Below are positions 45,266 through 55,016 of a stretch of DNA of 64,000 bases, piece by piece. The position numbers and the translations under genes were made by a program. The DNA comes from Aurantibacter sp034110465 (GTDB taxonomy: Bacteria > Bacteroidota > Bacteroidia > Flavobacteriales > Flavobacteriaceae). Positions within the stretch are counted from its first letter, which is position 1. Each line of letters opens with the position of its first letter. A model generated the notes under the pieces. That model had not been told where the DNA came from and ran no database searches. It saw nothing but the letters and a program-made list of their open reading frames with translations. The stretch is taken from the NCBI GenBank assembly GCA_034110465.1, contig JAWUZD010000007.1:62001-126000 (forward strand). The letters are read 5' to 3'.

Positions 45266-46384
45266 TTATAATGTTTTTTTCAAAGTTTCACGAGTTACAT
45301 AGATTTCAGGATCCATATTTTTCCATATTTTTCTAATAGCATCATTATCTGATAATTCTGCAGTTCTGTAACAGGTTTTAATTCCTTTATCCTTAAATGT
45401 ATTATAATATTCATTAAAAATAACAGCATGGACACCTTTATTTTGGTAATCTTTATGAACACCTATTAAATAAAACATCACATCTTTACTGTGTTTTTTA
45501 GCTTTTAAAATTTTAAGAAAGCCAAATGGAAATAATCTACCTTTAATATCTTGAATAGCTTCTGAAAAACGAGGCATTACAATAGCAAAAGCTACTAGTT
45601 TATCGTCTTTGTCTACAACAAATTTTATGTATTCTGGATTTATAAATGAGAAAAATTTCTTTTTAAAATAATCTTTTTGAATTTCTGTAATTTTAACAAA
45701 AGAAGCTAAATCGTTATAAGTTTCATTGAATAAATCAAACATTTTATCGGCATAAGGCATTACTTCTTCAGTTTTAGTAAACTTTAAAGCGGTTAACTGA
45801 TAACGCTTTTTAATCATTTCTTGTAGTCTGAAAAATAGTTCTGGCTTTACATTAGTAAATGGAAATCTATTTTCTTCGTATTTTTTCTCAGTAACAAAGC
45901 CATGTGTAATGTAATGCTTGTAGTAATATTCATGATTATACCAAGCGACCATATTTCCAACTTCGTTAAAACCAGAAGTCATAACGCCAACTTTATCTAA
46001 GTTAGAGAACCCAACTGGACCTTCTGTATATTCTAAGTTATGTTGTTTTCCAATGTTGTAAACTTCGTCTAAAAGCATTTTAGAAACTTGTAAGTCATCT
46101 ATAAAATCAAACCAACCAAAACGTACTTTTTTGATGTTTTGTTCTTTGACTTCTAGCCAATTTATAATTATAGCAATACGACCAACAATCTTATTGTTTT
46201 TGTATGCCAAAAATAAGGTTGCTTCAGCATCTTTAAAAATTGGGTTTTCCTTGATGTCAAATGTTTTTATTTCTTGCGAAATAATAGGAGGAATCCAATA
46301 TTTAGAATCATTATATAAGCTAAAAGGAAATGTTATAAAAGCTTTTAAATCCTTTTTAGATGTTACTTTTTTTATAGTAATCAT
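45266..46384 (-). CDS. GNAT-fold acyltransferase-like protein
   Basis: A 372-residue soluble protein. Two GNAT-like halves are visible: an N-terminal one (YKNNKIVGRIAIIIN with an Arg-rich pyrophosphate loop) and a C-terminal one where residues about 300-345 (MFYLIGVHKDYQNKGVHAVIFNEYY) match motif A of N-acetyltransferases. Substrate unknown. Convergent with the sulfonolipid acyltransferase gene and co-transcribed with an outer-membrane protein gene 6 bases upstream. An N-acyltransferase role on capnine-like lipids, like the GNAT-type bacterial ceramide synthase, is an idea only. Confidence 0.75.
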   Translation of the reverse strand: MITIKKVTSKKDLKAFITFPFSLYNDSKYWIPPIISQEIKTFDIKENPIFKDAEATLFLAYKNNKIVGRIAIIINWLEVKEQNIKKVRFGWFDFIDDLQVSKMLLDEVYNIGKQHNLEYTEGPVGFSNLDKVGVMTSGFNEVGNMVAWYNHEYYYKHYITHGFVTEKKYEENRFPFTNVKPELFFRLQEMIKKRYQLTALKFTKTEEVMPYADKMFDLFNETYNDLASFVKITEIQKDYFKKKFFSFINPEYIKFVVDKDDKLVAFAIVMPRFSEAIQDIKGRLFPFGFLKILKAKKHSKDVMFYLIGVHKDYQNKGVHAVIFNEYYNTFKDKGIKTCYRTAELSDNDAIRKIWKNMDPEIYVTRETLKKTL

Positions 46385-46390
46385 ATAAGG

Positions 46391-47413
46391 TTATTCAGAA
46401 TCAAAGTCAATTATTTGGTTTTCTTTTTTAGGTTTAGAAGGTTCTCCATCTTCTCCTTTTTTCTTTTTGTTTTTACGACCTCTTTTTTTGTTTTCTTTAC
46501 GTTCAAATTCATCAATTACATCTGTTCCATTGTCTTTTTCTTCTGGATCTATATGCATATCAAATCTATAAGAAACACCAAAATTAGCATTAAAAACGGA
46601 AGGTGTATCTTTAGTGTTAAATGTAATTCCTGCATCAAATTGCATATCTTTAGTGTGTAAGTAAGCACCACCAAGTCTAAATAAGTTATCTGCATAGAAA
46701 TCGCTATAAATGGCTTGAGCTTCTCCAAAACCAACCCATTTTTCGTTAATAGCCTTAGTAAACGTTACAATCCATTGTAAATCTGAATATTCAGAACCTA
46801 TTCTATCTTTAATTATATTTATGACCATAACCCAACCACTTTTAAAGTTATTTTGAGATGATATAATTACTTTAGGACTAAAACCTTCTACGTCTGGAGC
46901 TAAATAAGGGTTGTTTTTAAAATCGTAATTTCCACCTACATACACAGAAACTGCTGGAATTAAAGTTTTCCATTTGAACTTCTTATTTGCGTGGTAACTC
47001 ATTAAATTAGGCTTGTCTTCTTCTTTATCTTTATAAGGATCGTAAACCAAGTATTTTGCTCCAAGAACTAAATTTTTAAAATTAGAGAATTTTTGTTCTG
47101 CCGGAATGGTAGATCTGCTATCTGTAAACGTAGCGCTTTGGTAAGTTGCTTCTAAGTTTAGCTCTAATTCTTCAAAAAACAAACCATATCTTGCTGCTAA
47201 GTCAAAACCTAAACCAGATAATTCACTTTTTAAAGGTGTATGCTTTTCCCTTACCATATAAGGTCCAGTTTCTACTTGAGCCACATTTTTTCCAACGGAC
47301 CAAGCACCTCTAGAAACTCCTGGTCGGTTAGAGTTAATTTCTTCGGTATATTGTGCATTTACCGACAAAATGGTGCTTAAAGCTATAAAGAATAAACTTA
47401 AACGCGTTTTCAT
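46391..47413 (-). CDS. Outer-membrane beta-barrel protein (transporter-like)
   Basis: 340 residues from the ATG at 47413 (MKTRLSLFFIALS), preceded by a 7-residue extension in the longer frame that I do not use. Signal peptide ends SVNAQ. The body has alternating strands of an about 12-strand barrel with an N-terminal region EEINSNRPGVSRGAWSVGKN typical of the 'MetA-pathway of phenol degradation' transporter-like family. The C-terminus is a charged Lys/Glu-rich tail (ENKKRGRKNKKKKGED) that is unusual for a barrel protein and would lie in the periplasm. Substrate unknown. Confidence 0.78.
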   Translation of the reverse strand: MKTRLSLFFIALSTILSVNAQYTEEINSNRPGVSRGAWSVGKNVAQVETGPYMVREKHTPLKSELSGLGFDLAARYGLFFEELELNLEATYQSATFTDSRSTIPAEQKFSNFKNLVLGAKYLVYDPYKDKEEDKPNLMSYHANKKFKWKTLIPAVSVYVGGNYDFKNNPYLAPDVEGFSPKVIISSQNNFKSGWVMVINIIKDRIGSEYSDLQWIVTFTKAINEKWVGFGEAQAIYSDFYADNLFRLGGAYLHTKDMQFDAGITFNTKDTPSVFNANFGVSYRFDMHIDPEEKDNGTDVIDEFERKENKKRGRKNKKKKGEDGEPSKPKKENQIIDFDSE

Positions 47414-47492
47414 AAAAAATAGGTTTAGATTCAAATATAATATATTATATATTTTTTAAGGCTTTATGTTGCTAATAAAATCTATAGAATTG

Positions 47493-47500
47493 TATTTTTG
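47493..47500 (+). promoter_or_regulatory. -7 box (TATTTTTG) of the DUF4834 gene
   Basis: TATTTTTG fits TAnnTTTG; a TTG at 47469-47471 lies 21 bases upstream. The ATG is only 17 bases after the box, so the 5' leader is almost absent. Confidence 0.5.
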
Positions 47501-47517
47501 TGTAAAAATATTACCAT

Positions 47518-47790
47518 ATGTTACAAGAAGCATCATTAGTTGGCTTATTTAAAGTCCTTTTATATATCGCATTATTCTATTACGGCTTTAAAATTTTAAG
47601 TCGAATTTTTGCGCCATTACTTTTAAAGTATGTTATGAAAAAAGCTGAATCTAAATTTGGAGCAGGTTTTAACCCAAAACAGCAGACTCAATCTAAAAAA
47701 GAAGGTGAGATTACTATAGAAAATATCCCTGATAAAAAGAGTTCTAACACTAAGGTTGGGGAATATGTAGATTACGAAGAAGTAGAGTAG
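47518..47790 (+). CDS. DUF4834 small membrane protein
   Basis: A 90-residue protein with one N-terminal membrane helix (about 8-28) followed by a hydrophilic tail; the LLLKYVMKKAESKF segment and acidic end fit DUF4834. Ends 80 bases before yfhO-like gene. Function unknown. Confidence 0.82.
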   Translation: MLQEASLVGLFKVLLYIALFYYGFKILSRIFAPLLLKYVMKKAESKFGAGFNPKQQTQSKKEGEITIENIPDKKSSNTKVGEYVDYEEVE

Positions 47791-47870
47791 TATTTCTATT
47801 TAAAATTCCATTACTTTTTTATCTATTTGAATTAAATAGCTGTATTTTCGAGAATTATAATTTATTTTTT

Positions 47871-50294
47871 ATGTCATTCAACTTTAAAAAAATCTTACCA
47901 CATCTATTAATTATAGTAGGATTTGTTTTAGCTTCATTATTATATTTTAGTCCAGTTTTAAAAGGTAAAGAAATTTACCAAAGTGATATTGTTCACTATA
48001 TTGGAATGGCTAAACAGCAAAAAGATTTCAAAGCAGAAACAGGTACAGAAACCTATTGGACTAATAGTGCTTTTGGAGGAATGCCAACCTATCAATTAGG
48101 TGCAAAATATCCGCATAACTACATTAAAAAATTAGATTTAACACTACGATTTTTACCAAGACCAGCAGATTACTTATTTCTGTACTTTATTGGATTTTAT
48201 ATTTTATTACTAAGTCTAAAATTAGACTATAAACTAGCAGGTTTAGGTGCTTTAGCTTTTGGTTTTTCTACTTATTTAATTATAATTTTAGGTGTTGGAC
48301 ATAATAGTAAAGCACATGCTATTGCTTATATGCCTTTAGTGTTAGCTGGAATTATTTACACGTTTAGAAAACGCTATATCTTAGGTTTTTTATTAACCAC
48401 AATTGCCTTAGGTCTAGAATTAGTCGCTAACCACTTTCAAATGACGTATTATTTGTTATTGTTAGTCTTGGTTTTAGGCGTTTGTTATTTAATTGATGCT
48501 TACAAAAAACAATTATTGCCTCACTTTTTTAAATCTGTAGGAATTTTAACCATTGCAGCTGTTTTAGCGGTTGGATTAAATGCGACTAACTTTTTAGTCA
48601 CACAAGAATATGTTAAAGAAAGTACACGTGGAAAGAGTGATTTAACCATAAATGCAGATGGTTCTCCAAAAGAAATAACTAGCGGATTATCTAAAGAATA
48701 TATTACAGAATATAGTTACGGAATTTTAGAAAGTATGAATCTTTATATTCCACGTTTTTTAGGAGGTGGAAGTAGAGAAGATGTTGGTAAGGATTCCGAA
48801 ATGTATAAATTCTACACTAATTTAGGAGCAAGTCCAGTTGAAGCCTTGCGAGAAGTAGAAAATACGCCAACGTATTGGGGAAAACAGACTATTGTAGAAG
48901 CTCCAGCTTATGTTGGTGCAGTTATTTTATTCTTGTTTGTGTTTGCTTTATTTCTAATTAAAGGCAGATTAAAATGGTGGCTTGTTGGCGGAACTATTTT
49001 ATCGTTACTATTATCTTATGGTAAACATTTAGGTTTCTTAACCGATTTCTTTATTGATTATGTGCCATTTTATAACAAATTTAGAGCCGTAAGTTCTATT
49101 CAAGTTATTTTAGAATTGTGTATTCCTGTTTTAGCTATTTTTGGTTTACACAGATTATTTAATGATTTTAGTAAAGCTGAAAATAAACTAAAAGCATTGT
49201 TATATACTACGGGAATTACTGCTGGATTATGTTTAATTTTTGTATTATTTCAATCTGCTTTATTTGATTTTGTTGGTGGAAACGATGGTTATTATAGACA
49301 ATCTTATGGCGAATATGGACAAGCTTTTATTGAAGCTCTAAGAGCAGATAGACAATCGTTTTTAACAAGTGATACTTTGAGAACTTTAATGTTAGTATTA
49401 CTTTCTGCGGGATTAATCTATGCGTTTTTAAAGAGGATTTTATCAGAAAAATTAGTAGTAATTGCTTTTGCAATTTTAATTGTATTTGATTTAGTTGGTG
49501 TGGATAGACGTTATGTAAATAATGATAGTTTTGTTTCTGCAAGTACAATGAATAAACCGTTTAAAACCAATAAAGCCGATTTAGCAATTTTAAACGATAT
49601 AGATAATTTCCGTGTTTTAGATTTAGAGTCAAGACAGCCAACAAAATCAGCTTACTTTCATAATTCTATAAATGGTTATCACGCAGCAAAATTAAAACGT
49701 TTTGACGAGGTTTTCGATTTCTACTTATCTAAAAACAACCAAAATGTATTAAGTCTTTTTAATGTGAAATACATTATTGCTCCAGACGAAGAAACTGGTG
49801 TTTATCCGTTTCCAAATCCTGAAGCTAATGGAAATGCTTGGTTTATATCTGAAGTAAAGAAATTAAATTCTGCTAACGAAGAAATTTTAGCTTTAGATAA
49901 ATTGAAACATAAAACGGTTGCGGTCACTACAGAAGCTTTATTAAAAAATAGTATTTTCAAACTTGATTCTTTAGCGTCAATACAAGTTAAAACGTATCAG
50001 CCTAACAAAATAGAATATACATCTAACAATACAAATAAAAGTTTTGCTGTGTTTTCTGAAATGTATTACGGAAATGGTTGGAATGCAACAATAGATGGAA
50101 AAGAACAAGCTATTAAACGTGTGAATTATACGTTGCGTGGCTTAGAAATTCCTGCTGGAAAGCATACTATTATATTTAGTTTTGAACCACAAGTGGTAAA
50201 AACAGGAAGCACAATTACATTAATAACATCTATTATTGTTATACTGCTTTTATTTGGTGGATTATTTATAAGTTTTAAACAAAAAAATGCCTAA
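47871..50294 (+). CDS. YfhO-family membrane protein
   Basis: An 807-residue membrane protein with about 12 hydrophobic helices and a large exposed C-terminal region. The N-terminal segment with FSPVLKGKEIYQSDIVHY and PTYQLGAKYPHNY is typical of YfhO, a GT-C-related family that in Bacillus helps attach sugars to lipoteichoic acid. Here it is first in a glycan unit and overlaps the following glycosyltransferase by 8 bases. Probably transfers or flips lipid-linked sugars at the outer face of the inner membrane; the substrate cannot be told. Confidence 0.85.
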   Translation: MSFNFKKILPHLLIIVGFVLASLLYFSPVLKGKEIYQSDIVHYIGMAKQQKDFKAETGTETYWTNSAFGGMPTYQLGAKYPHNYIKKLDLTLRFLPRPADYLFLYFIGFYILLLSLKLDYKLAGLGALAFGFSTYLIIILGVGHNSKAHAIAYMPLVLAGIIYTFRKRYILGFLLTTIALGLELVANHFQMTYYLLLLVLVLGVCYLIDAYKKQLLPHFFKSVGILTIAAVLAVGLNATNFLVTQEYVKESTRGKSDLTINADGSPKEITSGLSKEYITEYSYGILESMNLYIPRFLGGGSREDVGKDSEMYKFYTNLGASPVEALREVENTPTYWGKQTIVEAPAYVGAVILFLFVFALFLIKGRLKWWLVGGTILSLLLSYGKHLGFLTDFFIDYVPFYNKFRAVSSIQVILELCIPVLAIFGLHRLFNDFSKAENKLKALLYTTGITAGLCLIFVLFQSALFDFVGGNDGYYRQSYGEYGQAFIEALRADRQSFLTSDTLRTLMLVLLSAGLIYAFLKRILSEKLVVIAFAILIVFDLVGVDRRYVNNDSFVSASTMNKPFKTNKADLAILNDIDNFRVLDLESRQPTKSAYFHNSINGYHAAKLKRFDEVFDFYLSKNNQNVLSLFNVKYIIAPDEETGVYPFPNPEANGNAWFISEVKKLNSANEEILALDKLKHKTVAVTTEALLKNSIFKLDSLASIQVKTYQPNKIEYTSNNTNKSFAVFSEMYYGNGWNATIDGKEQAIKRVNYTLRGLEIPAGKHTIIFSFEPQVVKTGSTITLITSIIVILLLFGGLFISFKQKNA

Positions 50295-51567
50295 AAAGGT
50301 TCTCATAATTACATACTATTGGCCAAATGCTGGCGGACCAGGCGTACAACGTTGGTTAAAGTTTGTAAAATACTTGCCTGAATTAGACATTGAACCAATT
50401 GTATATTGTCCAGAAAAAGCCACTTATCCTATTATAGATAATACTTTAGAAGCCGAGATTTCTAAATCTGTTACCGTTTTAAAGCAGCCTATAAAAGAAC
50501 CTTATAAGTTAGCAAGTTTATTTTCTAAACAAAGTAAAACTATAAGTAAAGGAATTATTAAAGCAGATAAAAAGCAAAATTTAGTTGAAAAATTAATGCT
50601 TTATGTTAGAGGTAATTTTTTTATTCCAGATGCACGTAAAAATTGGGTAAATCCATCAGTTGAATTTTTAGAAAAATATATTAAGGAAAACAATATAGAG
50701 ACCATAATTACAACTGGTCCACCACATAGTTTACATTTAATTGGAATGCAATTAAAGTCCAGATTAAATATAACTTGGTTTGCAGATTTTAGAGATCCGT
50801 GGACAACCATTGGTTATCATAAAAAATTGAAATTAACTAAAGCTTCTAAAGAGGAACATTTAAAATTAGAACACGATGTTTTAAATAAAGCTAATCATAT
50901 TATAGTAACCAGTTATAATACAAAAGGAGAATTTTCAGCTAAAACACAACAACCTATTTCTGTTATTACTAATGGTTTTGATGATGAAAATGTAAAGACT
51001 GATAGTTTAGATGAAAAATTCACCATTTCTCACATAGGTTCTTTATTATCCGAACGAAATCCGCAGATTTTATGGCAAGTTTTAAGTGAATTAATTCAAG
51101 AAAACAAAGCCTTTTCTAATCAGTTTGAATTACAATTAGTAGGTGCTGTTGGTGAAACTATTTTAGACCGATTAAAATTTTATAATTTAATGGATCATAG
51201 CAATTTAGTTGGTTATGTAGATCATTTAGAAGCTGTAAAACTTCAAAAGCAATCGCAAGTGTTGTTGTTAATTGAAATAAATTCTGAAGATACTAAAGCT
51301 ATTATTCCAGGTAAGTTATTTGAATACTTTAATGCAAAGCGACCAATTCTTGCTATTGGACCAGATGGTAGCGATGTGGAAGGTTTAATTCATCAAACAA
51401 ATACGGGACATTATTATTTATACAACGAAAAAGAAGCTTTAAAACAACGTGTTCTTAGTAATTTTAATTTATATTTAAAAGGTAATTTAGTCAGTGAAGC
51501 AACTACTATATCAAATTTTAGCAGACAATATTTAACCCAGCAACTAGCTAAAATCTTAACCACTTAG
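50287..51567 (+). CDS. Glycosyltransferase (GT-B, group 1-like)
   Basis: A 426-residue cytoplasmic or peripheral glycosyltransferase. The start VLIITYYWPNAGGPGVQRW is a Gly-rich donor/acceptor loop of GT4-like enzymes, GPPHSLHLIG and ADFRDPW follow, and the C-terminal Rossmann part with GYVDHLEAVKLQKQSQVLLLI and IPGKLFEYFNAKRPILAIG is the nucleotide-sugar domain. Follows YfhO with overlap and precedes the flippase by 3 bases. Builds a surface polysaccharide; sugar unknown. Confidence 0.85.
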   Translation: MPKKVLIITYYWPNAGGPGVQRWLKFVKYLPELDIEPIVYCPEKATYPIIDNTLEAEISKSVTVLKQPIKEPYKLASLFSKQSKTISKGIIKADKKQNLVEKLMLYVRGNFFIPDARKNWVNPSVEFLEKYIKENNIETIITTGPPHSLHLIGMQLKSRLNITWFADFRDPWTTIGYHKKLKLTKASKEEHLKLEHDVLNKANHIIVTSYNTKGEFSAKTQQPISVITNGFDDENVKTDSLDEKFTISHIGSLLSERNPQILWQVLSELIQENKAFSNQFELQLVGAVGETILDRLKFYNLMDHSNLVGYVDHLEAVKLQKQSQVLLLIEINSEDTKAIIPGKLFEYFNAKRPILAIGPDGSDVEGLIHQTNTGHYYLYNEKEALKQRVLSNFNLYLKGNLVSEATTISNFSRQYLTQQLAKILTT

Positions 51568-51570
51568 ATT

Positions 51571-53046
51571 ATGGGAATTGTTTTAAATCAATCAATTAAA
51601 AACACTTTAATCACATATATAGGCTTTGGTTTAGGTGCTATAAATATTCTTTTTTTATATACTAATTTTTTAACGGAAGAGTATTTTGGATTGGTTGGTT
51701 ATATTCTTTCTACAGCAAATATTTTAATGCCGCTAATGGCTTTTGGTGTACAAAATACCATTGTTAAATTTTATTCATCTTTCAAAACAGGTTTAGAGCA
51801 ACAAAATTTTTTAAGTACAATGTTGTTGTTGCCATTATTTCTTATAATTCCTTTAGCTGCTTTTACACATTTTGCCCATAACCAAATAGGCGAGTGGATT
51901 TCTAAGGAGAACCCAATTACTAAAGATTATATATGGTTAATATATGTAACTGCAATTGCTTTTGCTTATTTTGAAGTGTTTTATGCTTGGAGTAAAGTAC
52001 AATTGCAAAGTGTTTTTGGTAATTTTATAAAAGAAGTGTTTCATAGAGTTGCAATTATGATGTTGCTTTTCGCACATTATTTCAAATATATTACTATTGA
52101 AGAATTTATTTATAGTATTACTATAGTCTATTTTGTAAGACTTATAATAATGGCTTTTTATGCGTTTAGTTTACAAAAGCCAATTTTAAAAATAAAGCGT
52201 TTACCAAATATAATTTCAATTGTTAAATATTCAGCTTTAATCATTTTAGCAGGTTCTGTAGCTTTAATAATTTTAGAGTTAGATAAAGTTATGATTAATC
52301 AATACATAGCCATTAAAAATATAGCTTATTATAGTGTGGCTATTTTTATTGCTACAGTTATAGATGTTCCGCAACGTGCTATGCAACAAATTGTAAATCC
52401 TTTAACTGCAGAATACCTAAATGCTAAAAATTATTTGGCTTTAGACGGTTTGTATAAAAAATCTTCAATTACCTTATTAATTATAAGCGGACTAATTTTA
52501 GTATTGATTTTAGTAAATATTAAAGCACTTTATGTGCTTTTACCAAACAATTATTCCGAAGGTCTTTTTGTGGTTTTTATAATAGGAATTGCTAAGTTGT
52601 TTAATAGTGTTTTGGGGAATAATAATTCTATTTTGTTTTATAGTGATTATTATAGAATGATTCTTGTTTTTGGTCTGCTAGTAGCTATAATTACAGTTGT
52701 TTCTAATATTATATTAATTCCTATTCTTGGTTTGAACGGAGCAGCTTTGGCCAGTTGTATTACGATATTTATTTATAATACAATTAAGTTGATTTTTGTA
52801 AAAGTAAGATTTAATTTATCGCCTTTTAGTTTTAAGTCTATTCAAGCTTTTATTATTACTTTAAGTTGTTTTTTAGGTTTCTATTTTTGGGATATTTTAG
52901 AATTTCCAATATCAAGTATTCTTTTAAAATCAACTTTGTGCAGTATTATTTTTTTAGTTTCAATATATAAAATGAAATTATCTAAAGATATTAATGGAAT
53001 GATAGATGCTATCCTAAATAGAATCAATAAAAAAACCTTCAAATAA
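51571..53046 (+). CDS. Wzx-like polysaccharide flippase
   Basis: A 491-residue membrane protein with about 12-14 hydrophobic helices, from the MOP superfamily of lipid-linked oligosaccharide flippases. No signature residue is decisive, but the pattern of conserved charged positions in TM regions (KFYSSF, WSKVQLQSVFG, LDKVMIN) fits Wzx or MATE-like. It translocates undecaprenol-linked units made by the neighbouring glycosyltransferases. Third gene of the yfhO unit. Confidence 0.82.
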   Translation: MGIVLNQSIKNTLITYIGFGLGAINILFLYTNFLTEEYFGLVGYILSTANILMPLMAFGVQNTIVKFYSSFKTGLEQQNFLSTMLLLPLFLIIPLAAFTHFAHNQIGEWISKENPITKDYIWLIYVTAIAFAYFEVFYAWSKVQLQSVFGNFIKEVFHRVAIMMLLFAHYFKYITIEEFIYSITIVYFVRLIIMAFYAFSLQKPILKIKRLPNIISIVKYSALIILAGSVALIILELDKVMINQYIAIKNIAYYSVAIFIATVIDVPQRAMQQIVNPLTAEYLNAKNYLALDGLYKKSSITLLIISGLILVLILVNIKALYVLLPNNYSEGLFVVFIIGIAKLFNSVLGNNNSILFYSDYYRMILVFGLLVAIITVVSNIILIPILGLNGAALASCITIFIYNTIKLIFVKVRFNLSPFSFKSIQAFIITLSCFLGFYFWDILEFPISSILLKSTLCSIIFLVSIYKMKLSKDINGMIDAILNRINKKTFK

Positions 53047-53068
53047 ATAGTGAATATTTATCTGAAGG
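53029..53068 (-). terminator. Terminator of the first repeat-protein gene
   Basis: On the minus strand CCTTCAGATAAATA pairs with TATTTATTTGAAGG (one mismatch) and a 7-T run follows. The flippase stop codon lies inside the hairpin on the other strand. Confidence 0.78.
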
Positions 53069-53089
53069 CTAATTAACTAAACTAATATT

Positions 53090-54133
53090 TTATTTCCTTG
53101 TTCTTGAAGATGTACTTCTAGAATTAGATCCTGAAGTTCTTGATGAACTACTTACAGTATTTCTACTAGATCTTGGTGTACTTTTTACCGTTGTACTTCT
53201 TTTAGGAGTAGAGGTAACAGAACGACTTGGTCTTGTTGTAGAAGTTATTACTGCATTATTTGTTCTAGGTCTTGTAGTACTTGTTGTTCTTGGACTACTA
53301 GGTCTTGGATCGCTTTGAGACGTATTAGATCTAGTTGGTCTTGTTGTGTTAGAGCTACTGCTTGATCTTGGAGTACTTGTAATTGTTGTGTTTGTTCTAG
53401 GTCTAGTATTATTAGTATATGTAGCTCTAGTTAAACCTTCTGTACGAGTTGCTAATGTTCTATTTCTAGTAATTGTTTGTCCTCTTCGGCTTGCAATTGC
53501 AGTAGTTCTTCTAAAGTTATTTGTAAAAGGTCTATTGTATATAAAACGTGTTGGCGTATAAAATTGTCTGTAAGGTCTGTTATATACTACACAATGATTA
53601 AAAGCTGGTACTCTATAATAAGTGTGCCAAGGTCTAAAAACATAACCTCTGTTAAATACGTTTATAAAACCTGTACAGTGCGAAAACCTATTGTATCTAT
53701 TATAATGTAAAAATAAACCACCAACATTATTTAAATAACCTCTATTGTTATAGTTTATAAAAACATTTCCAACTTGGCTTACACGTCCATAATAATCATA
53801 AAATACGGGAATATTTTCTATTTGAATAATAGCTCCAAACTCATCGTATTGTAAATAAGGATTATAATTGTAACCAGAGTTAAAACTAATTCCAGAACTA
53901 TGATTTCCAATACTTACAGAAACTTGTGGTCCACGGTTTTGCATATAAAAATCGAATTGTCCATCTCGGAAAATTGAAAATTCAATACCTTGTTCATTAA
54001 AGATGAAAGAATTTCCATAACCAGAATTATAAGATGTATTAATAGAATTTTGGTTTGTAGTTTCAATTGTGCTTGCATTAACAGTTACTAAACCTAGTAG
54101 TAATCCTGTAAGTAAGTAAATAAGCTTTTTCAT
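53090..54133 (-). CDS. Exported protein with 16-residue repeats and Ser/Thr/Arg-rich tail
   Basis: A 347-residue protein with a signal peptide (LVTVNA end). Residues about 95-180 contain imperfect 16-residue repeats with the pattern x-G-x-h-x-x-V-G-x-h-x-h-x-Y-N-x (for example YGRVSQVGNVFINYNN, RGYLNNVGGLFLHYNR, YNRFSHCTGFINVFNR). Residues about 205-347 are a basic low-complexity tail of Arg, Thr and Ser with many RPSR/TPRSS words. The same N-terminal and repeat plan recurs in the 210-residue gene at 56477-57109. No known family recognised. Confidence 0.72.
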   Translation of the reverse strand: MKKLIYLLTGLLLGLVTVNASTIETTNQNSINTSYNSGYGNSFIFNEQGIEFSIFRDGQFDFYMQNRGPQVSVSIGNHSSGISFNSGYNYNPYLQYDEFGAIIQIENIPVFYDYYGRVSQVGNVFINYNNRGYLNNVGGLFLHYNRYNRFSHCTGFINVFNRGYVFRPWHTYYRVPAFNHCVVYNRPYRQFYTPTRFIYNRPFTNNFRRTTAIASRRGQTITRNRTLATRTEGLTRATYTNNTRPRTNTTITSTPRSSSSSNTTRPTRSNTSQSDPRPSSPRTTSTTRPRTNNAVITSTTRPSRSVTSTPKRSTTVKSTPRSSRNTVSSSSRTSGSNSRSTSSRTRK

Positions 54134-54271
54134 AATTTAATGTATTGGTTCAACATATTAAGTAATTCAATCATCGTGCCAAAAAATATTTTATATGCTT
54201 AAGGTGTTGTAAACACTATAAAAGTTAAAAAACGCTTATATTCGCAATAAGAATATATATTTCTATTACTA

Positions 54272-55015
54272 ATGATTGAAGGGAAAAAAATAGTTATTGT
54301 ACTTCCAGCTTATAATGCTGAAAAAACTTTAGAGAAAACCTATAACGAAATTCCTTTCGATATTGTAGATGACGTGGTTTTGGTAGATGACTTGAGTACA
54401 GATAAAACAAGTATTTTAGGTCAGCAACTAGGAATAAAACATATTATTACTCATACCAAAAATAAAGGATATGGAGGCAATCAAAAGTCTTGTTATAATA
54501 AAGCTCTAGAACTTGAAGCTGATATTGTAATTATGCTGCATCCAGATTACCAATACACGCCAAAATTATTACATTCTATGAGTTATTTAATAGCTAATAA
54601 TGTTTATGATGTAGTTTTAGGATCTCGTATTCTTGGAAAAGGTGCCTTAAAAGGAGGAATGCCAATTTATAAATATATTGCTAATAGAATTTTAACACTT
54701 TCGCAGAATATTTTAATGAATCAGAAGCTTTCTGAATATCATACCGGATACAGAGCTTTCTCTAAAAAAGCCTTAGAAAGTATTAATTTTGAAGTCAACT
54801 CTGATGATTTTGTGTTCGATAATCAAATGTTAGCACAATTGTGTTTTGAAGGTTTCGAAATTGCAGAAATTACGTGTCCAACTAAATATTTTGAAGAAGC
54901 ATCTTCTATAAATTTTGGTAGAAGTGTAACTTATGGATTAGGTGTTTTAAAAACGTCTTTCCAATATTTTGGGAATAAAACTTTAGGGATTTCATCTTAT
55001 TTATTTAAAAAATAA
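54272..55015 (+). CDS. Family 2 glycosyltransferase (GT-A)
   Basis: A 247-residue GT2 enzyme. The N-terminal VLPAYNAEKTL and VVLVDDLSTD (DxD-like nucleotide region) are standard, and the IVIMLHPDYQYTP segment with the metal-ligand area follows. The end carries FGRSVTYGLGVLKTSFQYF, probably a membrane-associated helix as in dolichol-phosphate-mannose-synthase-like enzymes. It is likely to make a lipid-linked sugar for the GT-C protein encoded one base downstream. Confidence 0.9.
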   Translation: MIEGKKIVIVLPAYNAEKTLEKTYNEIPFDIVDDVVLVDDLSTDKTSILGQQLGIKHIITHTKNKGYGGNQKSCYNKALELEADIVIMLHPDYQYTPKLLHSMSYLIANNVYDVVLGSRILGKGALKGGMPIYKYIANRILTLSQNILMNQKLSEYHTGYRAFSKKALESINFEVNSDDFVFDNQMLAQLCFEGFEIAEITCPTKYFEEASSINFGRSVTYGLGVLKTSFQYFGNKTLGISSYLFKK

Positions 55016-55016
55016 T

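Noticed and set aside
36411..54210. Short palindrome ATGCCTTAAGG recurring at about 36413, 43846 and (variant) 54196
   Set aside because: Only two or three short copies in AT-rich intergenic DNA; likely chance.
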